A stretch of 64,000 bases of DNA from Ignavibacteria bacterium (GTDB lineage Bacteria; Bacteroidota; Ignavibacteria; Ignavibacteriales; SURF-24), in NCBI GenBank assembly GCA_025612375.1, contig JAAXKN010000008.1:1-64000 (forward strand), given 5' to 3'. The notes beneath the pieces were generated by a model. It saw nothing but the letters and a program-made list of their open reading frames with translations, did not search any database and was not told the DNA's origin. The translations under genes and the position numbers were made by a program. Positions 8,134-15,986 of the stretch are shown here, one piece after another (the stretch's first letter is position 1; each line of letters opens with the position of its first letter).

Positions 8134-9792
8134 ATGAGAGTTATCTGCCTTAATTTCTACAAAACACTGTTGTGTTTAATCCTCTTCTTTTCATACGGCA
8201 ATTTATTTTCACAGCAAATCCTGAATATTGAGGGCAAAATTACGGCATCCGATATGCCGGTCAGCAATGCCTTAATAACTTTTGTAAGTTCAACAGATAC
8301 CTCCATTAAATATTCCGCACTTACAGATATCCTGGGCACTTACAAACTCGGCATTACAACCGGTGTAAATAACCAAAGCCCGCTTAATGTAACAGTAAAT
8401 ACAATAGGGCTTGATCAGAATTACCCAAATCCATTTTCATCCTCCACATCTATTCCATATCAGCTATTGGAAAAGCAGCCGGAAGTAACCCTCAGGATAT
8501 TTGATATACTTGGACGGGAAATAAAGTCATTTACTCCGGGAGAGCAGTCCCGGGGCCAGTACAAAATAATCTGGGATGGGAAGAACAGTTCAGGCCAGAG
8601 AGTGACAGCAGGAGTTTACTTCTGCCAGCTTTTATCAGGCAGGCAGTCGCTTGTAAGAAAGATGATCTTCGGTACCGGAAGCTCCACGGCAAACTTTTCA
8701 GCTCCTAAAATAACTTATTCACAGCAGAATAGGTTAAGAAAAGAATATTTAAGTGCAGCGGCATTTAATATTACAATTAAAAGCCTCCAGGCTACAGAAC
8801 CGCAGGTATTTGAAAAGAATATCATTTCACAGACGCTTCAGGGAGATACGGTATTAAACTTTACAGTAAAAGAAGCAGACAGTGAATATGTTCTTTGCTA
8901 TACTAAGCTTATCGACCGTAAACAGGCGATATTCCAAAGCAACATTACTGGAGCAATAAATAAGAACCTGTCCTTAGATTCCTGGGGGAATGGTGCAGCA
9001 TGGTCGCCCGATGGGAAATATCTGGCTTTCGAGAACTCCGGCCAGATATACCTTTCTGACTTAGAAAAAGAAACAATAAAAAATCTAGGAGGGGGGAATT
9101 ACCCTGAATGGACACCCGATGGTAAGCAAATAGTCTATTACGGCGGCAGATACATAATGAATGCAGACGGAAGCAATAAGCGTAAATTGCTTAATCAAGA
9201 GTATCGCTATTACTTTTACGGCGACGGTTATTCTTTTATCTATAAGGATGGTTACAATATATATAAGACAAACACAGACAACTCTTCAAAAGAACTCATT
9301 CTTGACTTAAAGACACTTGGGAAAAACTATGTCAACGTATTTGACTTTGATCCTTTCAGGCATGAACTATTAATATTGGCCGATCCGACTCCCCAGATTA
9401 CCAACCTGCTTTTGACATTTAACACGGAAACTAAAAAGCTTGATACGCTCGCAGTTGCAGATCCTGGCCAGTCCTATCACTTTCCAAAATTCTCTAGTGA
9501 TTATTTAAAAGTTGCATTCGAAGAGTCGGGTCGTCAATTCTTATCTAAAATATTCCTTCTTGAAGGCGGCATAAAAACCGAATTGTTCGGAATTACACAA
9601 AATAACGAAGGGATAGATTTTAACCCCTTTGCCTTTAGTTCTGATGACAAATTCTTTGCTTTTTCAAAGAATGTTGATTTACCTGTCCCCTGGGTTCAGT
9701 GGGATTCCTACCTCTACGTCATTGATTTGGAAACAAAACAACCGGCACTCATAGGCATGGGCTACGGCCCGGTATGGAAGCCTAAAAAATAA
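8134..9792 (+). CDS. Secreted propeller protein with internal T9SS-like domain
   Basis: This 552-residue exported protein has a signal peptide (about 1-26, ending near LFSQQ) and a carboxypeptidase-regulatory-like beta-sandwich (about 28-85). A complete FlgD-like/T9SS type-A-like domain follows (about 90-185), containing NYPNPF at 96-101, LGREI and GVYFCQLLSG. The rest is a TolB/WD40-like beta-propeller (about 265-550) with repeats such as WSPDGKYLAF and WTPDGKQIVYY. T9SS sorting domains normally end the protein, yet here the propeller follows it and the C-terminus is KPKK. Either the domain has been re-used as an ordinary Ig-like module, or the gene is a fusion. The substrate is unknown. Confidence 0.75.
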   Translation: MRVICLNFYKTLLCLILFFSYGNLFSQQILNIEGKITASDMPVSNALITFVSSTDTSIKYSALTDILGTYKLGITTGVNNQSPLNVTVNTIGLDQNYPNPFSSSTSIPYQLLEKQPEVTLRIFDILGREIKSFTPGEQSRGQYKIIWDGKNSSGQRVTAGVYFCQLLSGRQSLVRKMIFGTGSSTANFSAPKITYSQQNRLRKEYLSAAAFNITIKSLQATEPQVFEKNIISQTLQGDTVLNFTVKEADSEYVLCYTKLIDRKQAIFQSNITGAINKNLSLDSWGNGAAWSPDGKYLAFENSGQIYLSDLEKETIKNLGGGNYPEWTPDGKQIVYYGGRYIMNADGSNKRKLLNQEYRYYFYGDGYSFIYKDGYNIYKTNTDNSSKELILDLKTLGKNYVNVFDFDPFRHELLILADPTPQITNLLLTFNTETKKLDTLAVADPGQSYHFPKFSSDYLKVAFEESGRQFLSKIFLLEGGIKTELFGITQNNEGIDFNPFAFSSDDKFFAFSKNVDLPVPWVQWDSYLYVIDLETKQPALIGMGYGPVWKPKK

Positions 9793-9944
9793 CAATACTA
9801 TTCGCCCCGGCAGTCACCTTTTAAAGGGCATTTTTTTCTGCAATAAACTTTCCTGATTCCGTGCCGATAATATGGCAGTTTCGGATTTTTTCAGACCCGA
9901 TGATTATATTTGAAAACGATTTTTTGAATTTTTTGAGATTATCT

Positions 9945-10358
9945 ATGCCTATTACCATATTATCGCAGATTGACTACCCCGCAGTTTTTATGGCTGCATG
10001 CGCTTATTTTGTTTTAGGTGCCGCCTGGTACACTCCGAAAACCTTCGGACATAAGTGGCTCCAAATGAACTATATTAAAAATAACGACAAAAGAAACACC
10101 TCCAAGATTTTAACCATTGCTTTCCTTTCCACACTTACTGCTGCCCTCATTTTAGATTATTTTATCTGTTTTGCTAAGACCAGCACAGTAACAGGGGGAA
10201 TGTGGATTGGAATTATTCTCTCGATTTCTATTCTGGCCCTTACGGTCGGAGTCTCCTTTATATTTGAAGAAAGAAAAGTAAAACTGCAGTTTATTGATGC
10301 CGGCTATCACCTGCTTGGCTTCATGTCCATGGGTTTTATATTAACTTACTGGCGCTAG
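9945..10358 (+). CDS. DUF1761 membrane protein
   Basis: A protein of about 137 residues with four hydrophobic segments (near residues 8-25, 45-65, 75-98 and 112-135). It has the DUF1761 hallmark near the N-terminus, a Trp-Tyr-Thr-Pro segment after the first helix (GAAWYTPKTFG). It is an inner-membrane protein of unknown function. ATG at 9945 is chosen because it matches the family's N-terminus. In-frame GTG at 9861 and ATG at 9900 would add up to 28 residues of non-conserved sequence. No start has a convincing ribosome-binding site. Confidence 0.75.
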   Translation: MPITILSQIDYPAVFMAACAYFVLGAAWYTPKTFGHKWLQMNYIKNNDKRNTSKILTIAFLSTLTAALILDYFICFAKTSTVTGGMWIGIILSISILALTVGVSFIFEERKVKLQFIDAGYHLLGFMSMGFILTYWR

Positions 10359-10403
10359 AATTTATAGCACTTGATTTTCCCGGGCAGCATGGGAAATAAC
10401 ACA

Positions 10404-10448
10404 ACGGCATGGAGAAATTACAAAGTATTCATGCCGTCATGTTTTATT
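10404..10448 (+). terminator. Possible terminator of the DUF1761 gene
   Basis: The arms ACGGCATG (10404-10411) and CATGCCGT (10430-10437) form an 8-bp stem, followed by CATGTTTTATT. The T-tract is weak. Confidence 0.4.
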
Positions 10449-10601
10449 AACAGCATTCTTTTTTCCCGCCTTTTACACAGATTAATTTTCTGTTTATCTT
10501 ATTTCTTTTTATGTATACCCCGGTAAATTTGCTTATTTTAATAGCGAAAATAATTTTCTAATTTCCAGGCTGACTGGAAAATTTTAATGGAGACTTGTTA
10601 A

Positions 10602-12470
10602 ATGGAAAAAAGTGTCATTAATGAATTCATTAAGGAAATCGAGCTCTTTAAGGATCTGACCGAAGATGAACGCAGACTGCTCTCAGAAGAGATAGATGTT
10701 CAGACTTACCCGGCCAATTCCATTGTTTTTGCCGAGAACACACCGCGTAAAAACCTTTTCATTATTTATGAAGGCGAGATCGAACTTTTTAAGAAAACTC
10801 CTTTCGGCGAAGAAAAACGCCTTTCCTTCTTCTCAAAGTACGATTTTCTGGGGGAAGGTGCCCTGATGGACGACTCCCCGCACTCGACAAGCGCCAGAAC
10901 ACTCTTAAATTCCACGCTTTTTGAAATAAGCAGGGAAAGGTTCCATGAGCTCTTTAAACAGAACTCCGCACTTGGGAGCAAGATCTTATCACGCATTGCA
11001 AGGGTTATTTCACGCCGCATGAAACAGACCAACAGCCATATGGTTAATGCTGCCGCGGAATTTGAATCGGGCAGAACACGCCTGGAACATGACCTTCTGG
11101 GCGAACGCGAGGTGCCACAGGAATTTTATTACGGCGTTCAGACCCTCCGCGCACTTGAAAATTTTAACATCAGCGGTATTACACTTGCCCAGTACCCGGT
11201 TTTAATACAGTCGCTGGCAATGGTCAAAAAAGCTGCCGCACTTTCTAACTATGAACTGGGACTTTTATCAAAACCTGTAACTGACGCAATTGTACAGGCA
11301 TGCAACGAAATACTTAACGGAAGACATCACAACCATTTTGTTGTCGATATGATTCAGGGGGGAGCAGGCACTTCAACAAACATGAACGCAAATGAAGTGA
11401 TTGCCAACCGCGCACTTGAAATCCTTGGATATGAAAAAGGGGAGTACAAGTACTGCCACCCGAATAACCACGTTAACCTCTCACAGTCGACAAATGACGT
11501 TTACCCATCGGCTGTTAAGATTGCAGTTATCTACAGCAACAAGAAGTTAATTGAAGTGCTTAAAAACCTGATCCTTTCCTTCAAGGCTAAGGCCAAGGAG
11601 TTTTCGCACGTCATAAAAATGGGACGCACACAGCTCCAGGATGCCGTTCCGATGACACTGGGACTGTCCTTTGAGGCTTACGCCGTAACGCTTGGAGAAG
11701 AAATTGAGCGCCTTGAGCAGAATGCAAAACTCTTCCTGGAGCTTAACATGGGTGCTACGGCAATAGGCACAGGCATTAACTCTGAACCCGGATACAGTGA
11801 AAAAGTAATCAGCCACCTCAAGTCAATTACGGGTCTTGATGTTGTACTGGCCCCGAACCTTGTTGAGGCAACACAGGATACAGGAGCCTTCGTAATGTAT
11901 TCTTCGGCAATAAAGCGCCTGGCCGTTAAGCTTTCAAAAATTTCAAACGACCTCAGACTTTTAAGTTCAGGCCCCAGAGCAGGCATTGGAGAAATTAACC
12001 TTCCCCCGATGCAGCCCGGATCTTCAATTATGCCGGGCAAGGTAAACCCGGTTATCCCTGAAGTTGTAAACCAGATAGCCTTTAAGGTAATCGGTAACGA
12101 CCTTACAGTAACCCTTGCTGCCGAAGCCGGACAGCTGGAGCTGAACGTTATGGAACCCGTAATAACACAGAGCCTTTTTGAATCAATTGAAATGCTGAAA
12201 AACGGCATGGAAACGCTCAAATACCGCTGCATTGAGGGCATTACCGCAAATGAGGCCCGCTGCAGAAAATTAGTTGAGGACTCAATAGGCATTGTTACGG
12301 CCCTTAATCCTATTCTTGGCTATGAAACCTGCACGGAACTGGCCAAGGAAGCTCTTGCTACAAACCGCGGTGTCTGCGAGCTCGTACTGGAGAAAAATCT
12401 CCTTTCGAGGGAAAAGCTGGACGAACTTCTTGCACCCGAGCACATGCTCAGGCCCCAGAAAATGAAATAA
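10602..12470 (+). CDS. aspA: Aspartate ammonia-lyase fused to a cyclic-nucleotide-binding domain
   Basis: This 622-residue protein combines a Crp-type cNMP-binding beta-barrel (about residues 10-135, with FLGEGALMDDSPHSTSART as the phosphate-binding-cassette-like segment) with a full aspartase (about 155-620). The aspartase part carries the fumarase/aspartase signature GSSIMPGKVNP near 472-482. Aspartase deaminates aspartate to fumarate and ammonia; E. coli AspA has about 478 residues and lacks the extra domain. No DNA-binding helix-turn-helix is present, so the N-terminal domain probably senses a ligand and acts allosterically; this is inference. The PBC-like segment has Ser-Thr-Ser-Ala-Arg, close to the Arg-Ser/Thr-Ala pattern of nucleotide binders. 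ATG with GGAG upstream. Asparaginase is encoded nearby. Confidence 0.93.
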   Translation: MEKSVINEFIKEIELFKDLTEDERRLLSEEIDVQTYPANSIVFAENTPRKNLFIIYEGEIELFKKTPFGEEKRLSFFSKYDFLGEGALMDDSPHSTSARTLLNSTLFEISRERFHELFKQNSALGSKILSRIARVISRRMKQTNSHMVNAAAEFESGRTRLEHDLLGEREVPQEFYYGVQTLRALENFNISGITLAQYPVLIQSLAMVKKAAALSNYELGLLSKPVTDAIVQACNEILNGRHHNHFVVDMIQGGAGTSTNMNANEVIANRALEILGYEKGEYKYCHPNNHVNLSQSTNDVYPSAVKIAVIYSNKKLIEVLKNLILSFKAKAKEFSHVIKMGRTQLQDAVPMTLGLSFEAYAVTLGEEIERLEQNAKLFLELNMGATAIGTGINSEPGYSEKVISHLKSITGLDVVLAPNLVEATQDTGAFVMYSSAIKRLAVKLSKISNDLRLLSSGPRAGIGEINLPPMQPGSSIMPGKVNPVIPEVVNQIAFKVIGNDLTVTLAAEAGQLELNVMEPVITQSLFESIEMLKNGMETLKYRCIEGITANEARCRKLVEDSIGIVTALNPILGYETCTELAKEALATNRGVCELVLEKNLLSREKLDELLAPEHMLRPQKMK

Positions 12471-12478
12471 TTTTACCT

Positions 12479-12508
12479 CAGGGTCCTTAAACGGACCCTG
12501 AATTTCTG
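12479..12508 (+). terminator. Hairpin after aspA
   Basis: The arms CAGGGTCC (12479-12486) and GGACCCTG (12493-12500) form a strong 8-bp stem. The tail AATTTCTG is only moderately T-rich. Confidence 0.6.
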
Positions 12509-12619
12509 TATACCTCTCCCGGAACTAATCAATTGCAAATGATGTATACATGAGCTAAGTTAGTAACCTGTTTTTGACCGGGACTTTTCAAAAATGATTA
12601 AATTATAAAAGGAGAACGA

Positions 12620-13324
12620 ATGAAAATTCGATTAATGGCGATCCTGGCTATCTTAAGCGTGGGTATCGCTGCTTGCCAGCAGAAAGATCTTAAGAAAGAG
12701 GATCTCAAGACTTCAAAGGATAAAGCCAGCTATGCAATAGGTCTGGATATAGGCAAAACTTTTAAGAGACAGTCAATTGAGATCAATGAAGATGCCCTTT
12801 TACAGGGAGTAAAGGATGCCATAAGAAAAGACAGCCTCTATCTTTTAACAGAAGCTGAAATTCAGCAGACCATGATGACATTCCAGAAGGAAATGATGGA
12901 AAAACAGACTGCAAAGATGAAAGAATTGGGCGATAAGAATAAAAAAGAAGGGGATGCTTTCCTTGCTGCAAACAAGACGAAAGAGGGCGTTAAGACTACG
13001 GCCAGCGGCCTTCAGTACAAGGTTATTACCGCAGGAACCGGAGCAACACCAAAGGCAACAGACAAGGTTAAAGTTAACTACCGCGGCACACTGGTCAATG
13101 GAACTGAATTCGACAACTCCTATAAAAGAGGCGAACCAATCGTATTTACCGTTGGAAGCGTAATTAAAGGCTGGACCGAGGCCCTTCAGCTGATGAAGGT
13201 CGGCGACAAGTGGCAGATTTTTATTCCTTCTGAACTCGCATACGGTGAACAGGGTGCCGGACAGACGATTCCGCCTAACTCAACACTTATTTTTGACGTT
13301 GAACTGCTTGGAATTGAAAAATAA
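12620..13324 (+). CDS. FKBP-type peptidyl-prolyl isomerase lipoprotein
   Basis: This 234-residue protein has a lipoprotein signal with Cys19 (VGIAAC). A helical dimerisation region of the FkpA/Mip type (about 30-125) is followed by an FKBP domain (about 130-234) with VNYRGTLVNGTEFDNS, GWTEALQLMKVGDKW and IPPNSTLIFDVELLGIE. It catalyses prolyl cis-trans isomerisation and helps fold envelope proteins. It is expected to be anchored in a membrane facing the periplasm. AAAGGAG lies 8 nt before the ATG. The gene ends in a bidirectional terminator shared with the convergent asparaginase gene. Confidence 0.93.
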   Translation: MKIRLMAILAILSVGIAACQQKDLKKEDLKTSKDKASYAIGLDIGKTFKRQSIEINEDALLQGVKDAIRKDSLYLLTEAEIQQTMMTFQKEMMEKQTAKMKELGDKNKKEGDAFLAANKTKEGVKTTASGLQYKVITAGTGATPKATDKVKVNYRGTLVNGTEFDNSYKRGEPIVFTVGSVIKGWTEALQLMKVGDKWQIFIPSELAYGEQGAGQTIPPNSTLIFDVELLGIEK

Positions 13325-13344
13325 ATTCATCTCACAATAGTACT

Positions 13345-13383
13345 AAAAAAGGCCTTCAGGGATTATTTCCGAAGGCCTTTTTT
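13345..13383. terminator. Bidirectional terminator
   Basis: The arms AAAAAAGGCCTTC (13345-13357) and GAAGGCCTTTTTT (13371-13383) are perfectly complementary with T-runs on both strands. They serve the FKBP gene and the convergent asparaginase gene. Confidence 0.92.
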
Positions 13384-13397
13384 CATTTCTTTTATTT

Positions 13398-14369
13398 CTA
13401 TCTGAAAAATTCCCTCAGCTTTTCCAGATCCCTGCTTTCCCCGAGGGCCAGCATCATTTTAATTCTTGCCTTCTGCCCGTTCAGGTAGTCGGCAAATATT
13501 ACACCTATTTTTGAAAGCCATTTACCGGCTCCCGGGTATCCGTAGATGTCAAGAGTTTCGCCGGCAGGGCAGCGTGATACCAGTACAACAGGAATGCCTT
13601 TTTCCCTGGCGTATTTAATTCCTTCAAATGCAGCAGGAGGAACGTTTCCGACCCCCATGGCTTCAACAACAATTCCGTCTGTACCGCTGTCAACCGAATA
13701 CCTGAAAAACTTGTCGTTCATTCCGGCATAAGCTTTCAGGAGGTCGACATTCGGGTTTATGCTGTCAGTCAAAATGTGTTCAAGCTTCCTTGGAAGGCGG
13801 TTAAAGAAAACCCTTCCGCGGTCAACAAAGCCCAGGGCGCCAAAGTCCAGGCTGTGGAAGGTTTCAATGTTATCGGTGTGTGTTTTAGTAACTTCGCTTG
13901 CAGCGTTGATCTCGCCGTTTAAGCAGACCAGCACTCCAAGCTCCCGGCTGTTGGGGTTCAGGCATATGCTTATTGCATCCTTGAGGTTGCGGGGGCCGTC
14001 CCAGTCAGGCTCAGAACTGTTTTTCATGGAGCCTATAACAACAATCGGGATTTCAGTTTTAATTGTAAGATCCAGAAGGTATGCCGTTTCTTCAAGCGTA
14101 TCCGTCCCGTGCGTTACTACAACGCCGTCGGGGTGGTCTTTTTCAATATAGCCCTGAATGTCTTTCGAAAGTTTAAGCATCAGTTCCGGAGTCATATGTG
14201 GTCCCGGGTACTTGCCGAAATCATAGATGGAAATAGTTGCCAGCTTGTTTATTTCCGGCATCATTTCAATTAGTGCGTTACCAGAAAAGTGCGGTACGGC
14301 GCCTCCAGTAGTCTCATCAATTTTCATTGAAAAGGTGCCGCCTGTAAAAACCACGAGAATATTTTTCAT
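13398..14369 (-). CDS. L-asparaginase
   Basis: This 323-residue enzyme hydrolyses asparagine to aspartate and ammonia. Both catalytic threonine motifs are visible: Thr12 in TGGTFSM, and Thr89-Asp90 in HGTDTLEE. The conserved lysine lies in GSMKNSSEPD. The C-terminal domain with GMGNVPP-like segment (VEAMGVGNVPPAAF) completes the fold. There is no signal peptide, so it acts in the cytoplasm (type I-like). Its product aspartate is the substrate of the aspartase 900 bp away on the other strand, suggesting a shared asparagine-to-fumarate route. Some family members act on glutamine or in Glu-tRNA amidation, but length and context favour asparaginase. Confidence 0.9.
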   Translation of the reverse strand: MKNILVVFTGGTFSMKIDETTGGAVPHFSGNALIEMMPEINKLATISIYDFGKYPGPHMTPELMLKLSKDIQGYIEKDHPDGVVVTHGTDTLEETAYLLDLTIKTEIPIVVIGSMKNSSEPDWDGPRNLKDAISICLNPNSRELGVLVCLNGEINAASEVTKTHTDNIETFHSLDFGALGFVDRGRVFFNRLPRKLEHILTDSINPNVDLLKAYAGMNDKFFRYSVDSGTDGIVVEAMGVGNVPPAAFEGIKYAREKGIPVVLVSRCPAGETLDIYGYPGAGKWLSKIGVIFADYLNGQKARIKMMLALGESRDLEKLREFFR

Positions 14370-14536
14370 GCTCTCATTTTCCTAAAAATTGTTTCAAAAT
14401 TATCAAATCCCCGCTTAATTAAAAAATGAAAAATGAGAGTCCATATTTTTCATTTTATTATCGGTCCTGATTATTATTTACTTTTCACCCAATCCTGATT
14501 ACTTTTGAAGTAATTGTTTTTGAAACGGAGGTTAAC

Positions 14537-15754
14537 TTGAAAAGACTTGTGACTCTATTATTACTTATTATCTCTTTTAATATTACGAACGCCTGCACAT
14601 CGGCAATTGTTTCGGGCAAGGCCACGCCGGACGGGCGCCCGCTGCTCTGGAAGCACAGAGATTCGGGATTCATTGAAAATAAGCTCATGTTTTATCACGG
14701 AGCCAAATATGACTATATAGGTGTAATAAATTCTGCAGACTCACTGGGCCGTGAGATCTGGATGGGAAGCAACAGCGCGGGCTTCAGCATTATGAATACC
14801 ATGTCTTATAATCTTAACATAGGACAGAAGGCCGGTGTGCCGGACGACCAGGAAGGGCTTTTTATGAAAGCCGCTCTTGAAAGGTGCGCAACACTCAAAG
14901 ACTTTGAAGAGTTCTTAAAGGAAGGAAAAGGGAAGTGGGGTATAGCCGCAAACTTCGGCGTAATTGACGCCCAGGGAGGCGCGGCTTACTATGAAACAGG
15001 TTACTACTCTTTTGTTAAGTTTGACGTCAACGATCCTAAAGTTGCACCCGACGGATACCTGATAAGAACGAACTTCTCCTTTACAGGAGACGAGGAGCAC
15101 GGGCTTGGCCACATACGCTACAACACGGCTGAAAGTCTTTTTAAGAATTATTACACAAATAAAAATATTTCACTGGAGTTCATTCTTCACGATGCCGACC
15201 GCAACCTCCAGAACTCTCTTCTTAAAACGGACCTTTATAAGATGGATCTTCCGGAAGATACAAAGGACGTAAAATACATCCCCTTCAGGGATTATATTGT
15301 TCGTAACTCCACTGTTTCTTCAATGATCGTTCAGGGAGTAAAGCCGGGGGAAAACCCGGATATGACCACACTCTGGACTGTCCTTGGCTGGCCCATGACG
15401 ACGCTTGTAACTCCCGTCTGGGTTAAGGCCGGAGCCTCGCTTCCAGAGGTCACAGTGGCGCCTGAGGGAAAAACTGCACCAATTAACCAATATGCCCTTG
15501 ACCTCAAAAAGAAATGTTATACCGCCACTATGGATAACGGCAGTGACTATCTTAACCTGTCTGCTTTACTAAACAAGAAAGGTACAGGCATTGCACAGAC
15601 GCTTCTTCCAAAGGAAAAAGAGATAGTTTCAAAAACAAACGCTTTAATTTCAAAGTGGCGTGATAAAGGCTTTAACTTGGGTGAGGCAAAAGAATTCTAC
15701 GGCTGGCTAGACAAATACATTTACTCCCAGTATAAAAATCTCTCGGGAATATAA
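14537..15754 (+). CDS. Secreted Ntn-hydrolase (C45/acyltransferase-like)
   Basis: The 405-residue precursor has a signal peptide ending at ITNA, after which Cys20 becomes the N-terminal residue of the mature protein (CTSAIVSGKATPDGRP). An exposed N-terminal Cys followed by WKHRD is typical of Ntn-hydrolases of the isopenicillin-N acyltransferase/carcinine-hydrolase (C45) group. These cleave or transfer acyl groups at amide bonds, and the real substrate cannot be told. Peptidase C69 and choloylglycine hydrolases share the N-terminal Cys logic and are alternatives. The start is TTG with GGAGG 5 nt upstream. The gene stands alone and ends in a strong terminator. Confidence 0.75.
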   Translation: MKRLVTLLLLIISFNITNACTSAIVSGKATPDGRPLLWKHRDSGFIENKLMFYHGAKYDYIGVINSADSLGREIWMGSNSAGFSIMNTMSYNLNIGQKAGVPDDQEGLFMKAALERCATLKDFEEFLKEGKGKWGIAANFGVIDAQGGAAYYETGYYSFVKFDVNDPKVAPDGYLIRTNFSFTGDEEHGLGHIRYNTAESLFKNYYTNKNISLEFILHDADRNLQNSLLKTDLYKMDLPEDTKDVKYIPFRDYIVRNSTVSSMIVQGVKPGENPDMTTLWTVLGWPMTTLVTPVWVKAGASLPEVTVAPEGKTAPINQYALDLKKKCYTATMDNGSDYLNLSALLNKKGTGIAQTLLPKEKEIVSKTNALISKWRDKGFNLGEAKEFYGWLDKYIYSQYKNLSGI

Positions 15755-15756
15755 AA

Positions 15757-15798
15757 CAAAAAAAGGCCGGATACTAAAAAACGTATCCGGCCTTTTTT
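15757..15798 (+). terminator. Terminator of the Ntn-hydrolase gene
   Basis: The perfect arms AAAAGGCCGGATAC (15761-15774) and GTATCCGGCCTTTT (15783-15796) are followed by TT. Confidence 0.92.
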
Positions 15799-15802
15799 CT
15801 AC

Positions 15803-15976
15803 CAACTGAAGAATCAGTTGTAGCCTAATTGTGCTTTTATGATTAGCCCCGAACTTCAGGTCGGGGTTTAATAATCCAAAAAATATTTGGGCTTTAGCCC
15901 CAGATCTTCCGTTCGAGAATCTGGGGCTAAAGCCCGTTTTTGTTTGATTTCTTGATCCACGGCCTAAGGGCCGTGG
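15803..15976. repeat. Cluster of REP palindromes
   Basis: Four palindromes lie in 175 bp: CAACTGA/TCAGTTG (15803-15820), CCCCGA/TCGGGG (15847-15866), a perfect 17-bp inverted repeat GGGCTTTAGCCCCAGAT with its complement (15889-15905 and 15919-15935), and CCACGGCCTAAGGGCCGTGG (15957-15976, 8-bp stem, TAAG loop). Each arm of the third contains a GGGCT..AGCCC palindrome, so it is two REPs head to head (a REPIN). It lies between convergent genes and can also act as a terminator for rlmD. Confidence 0.75.
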
Positions 15977-15986
15977 CTATTCAACC

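Noticed and set aside
9816-9838. Terminator after the propeller gene
   Set aside because: The stem CCTT/AAGG is only 4-5 bp long, so despite the following T-run it is too weak to list.
11678-12292. 204-codon open frame antisense to aspA
   Set aside because: It lies wholly opposite a clear aspartase, its product is Ser/Pro-rich low-complexity sequence with no recognisable domain, and it has no ribosome-binding site.
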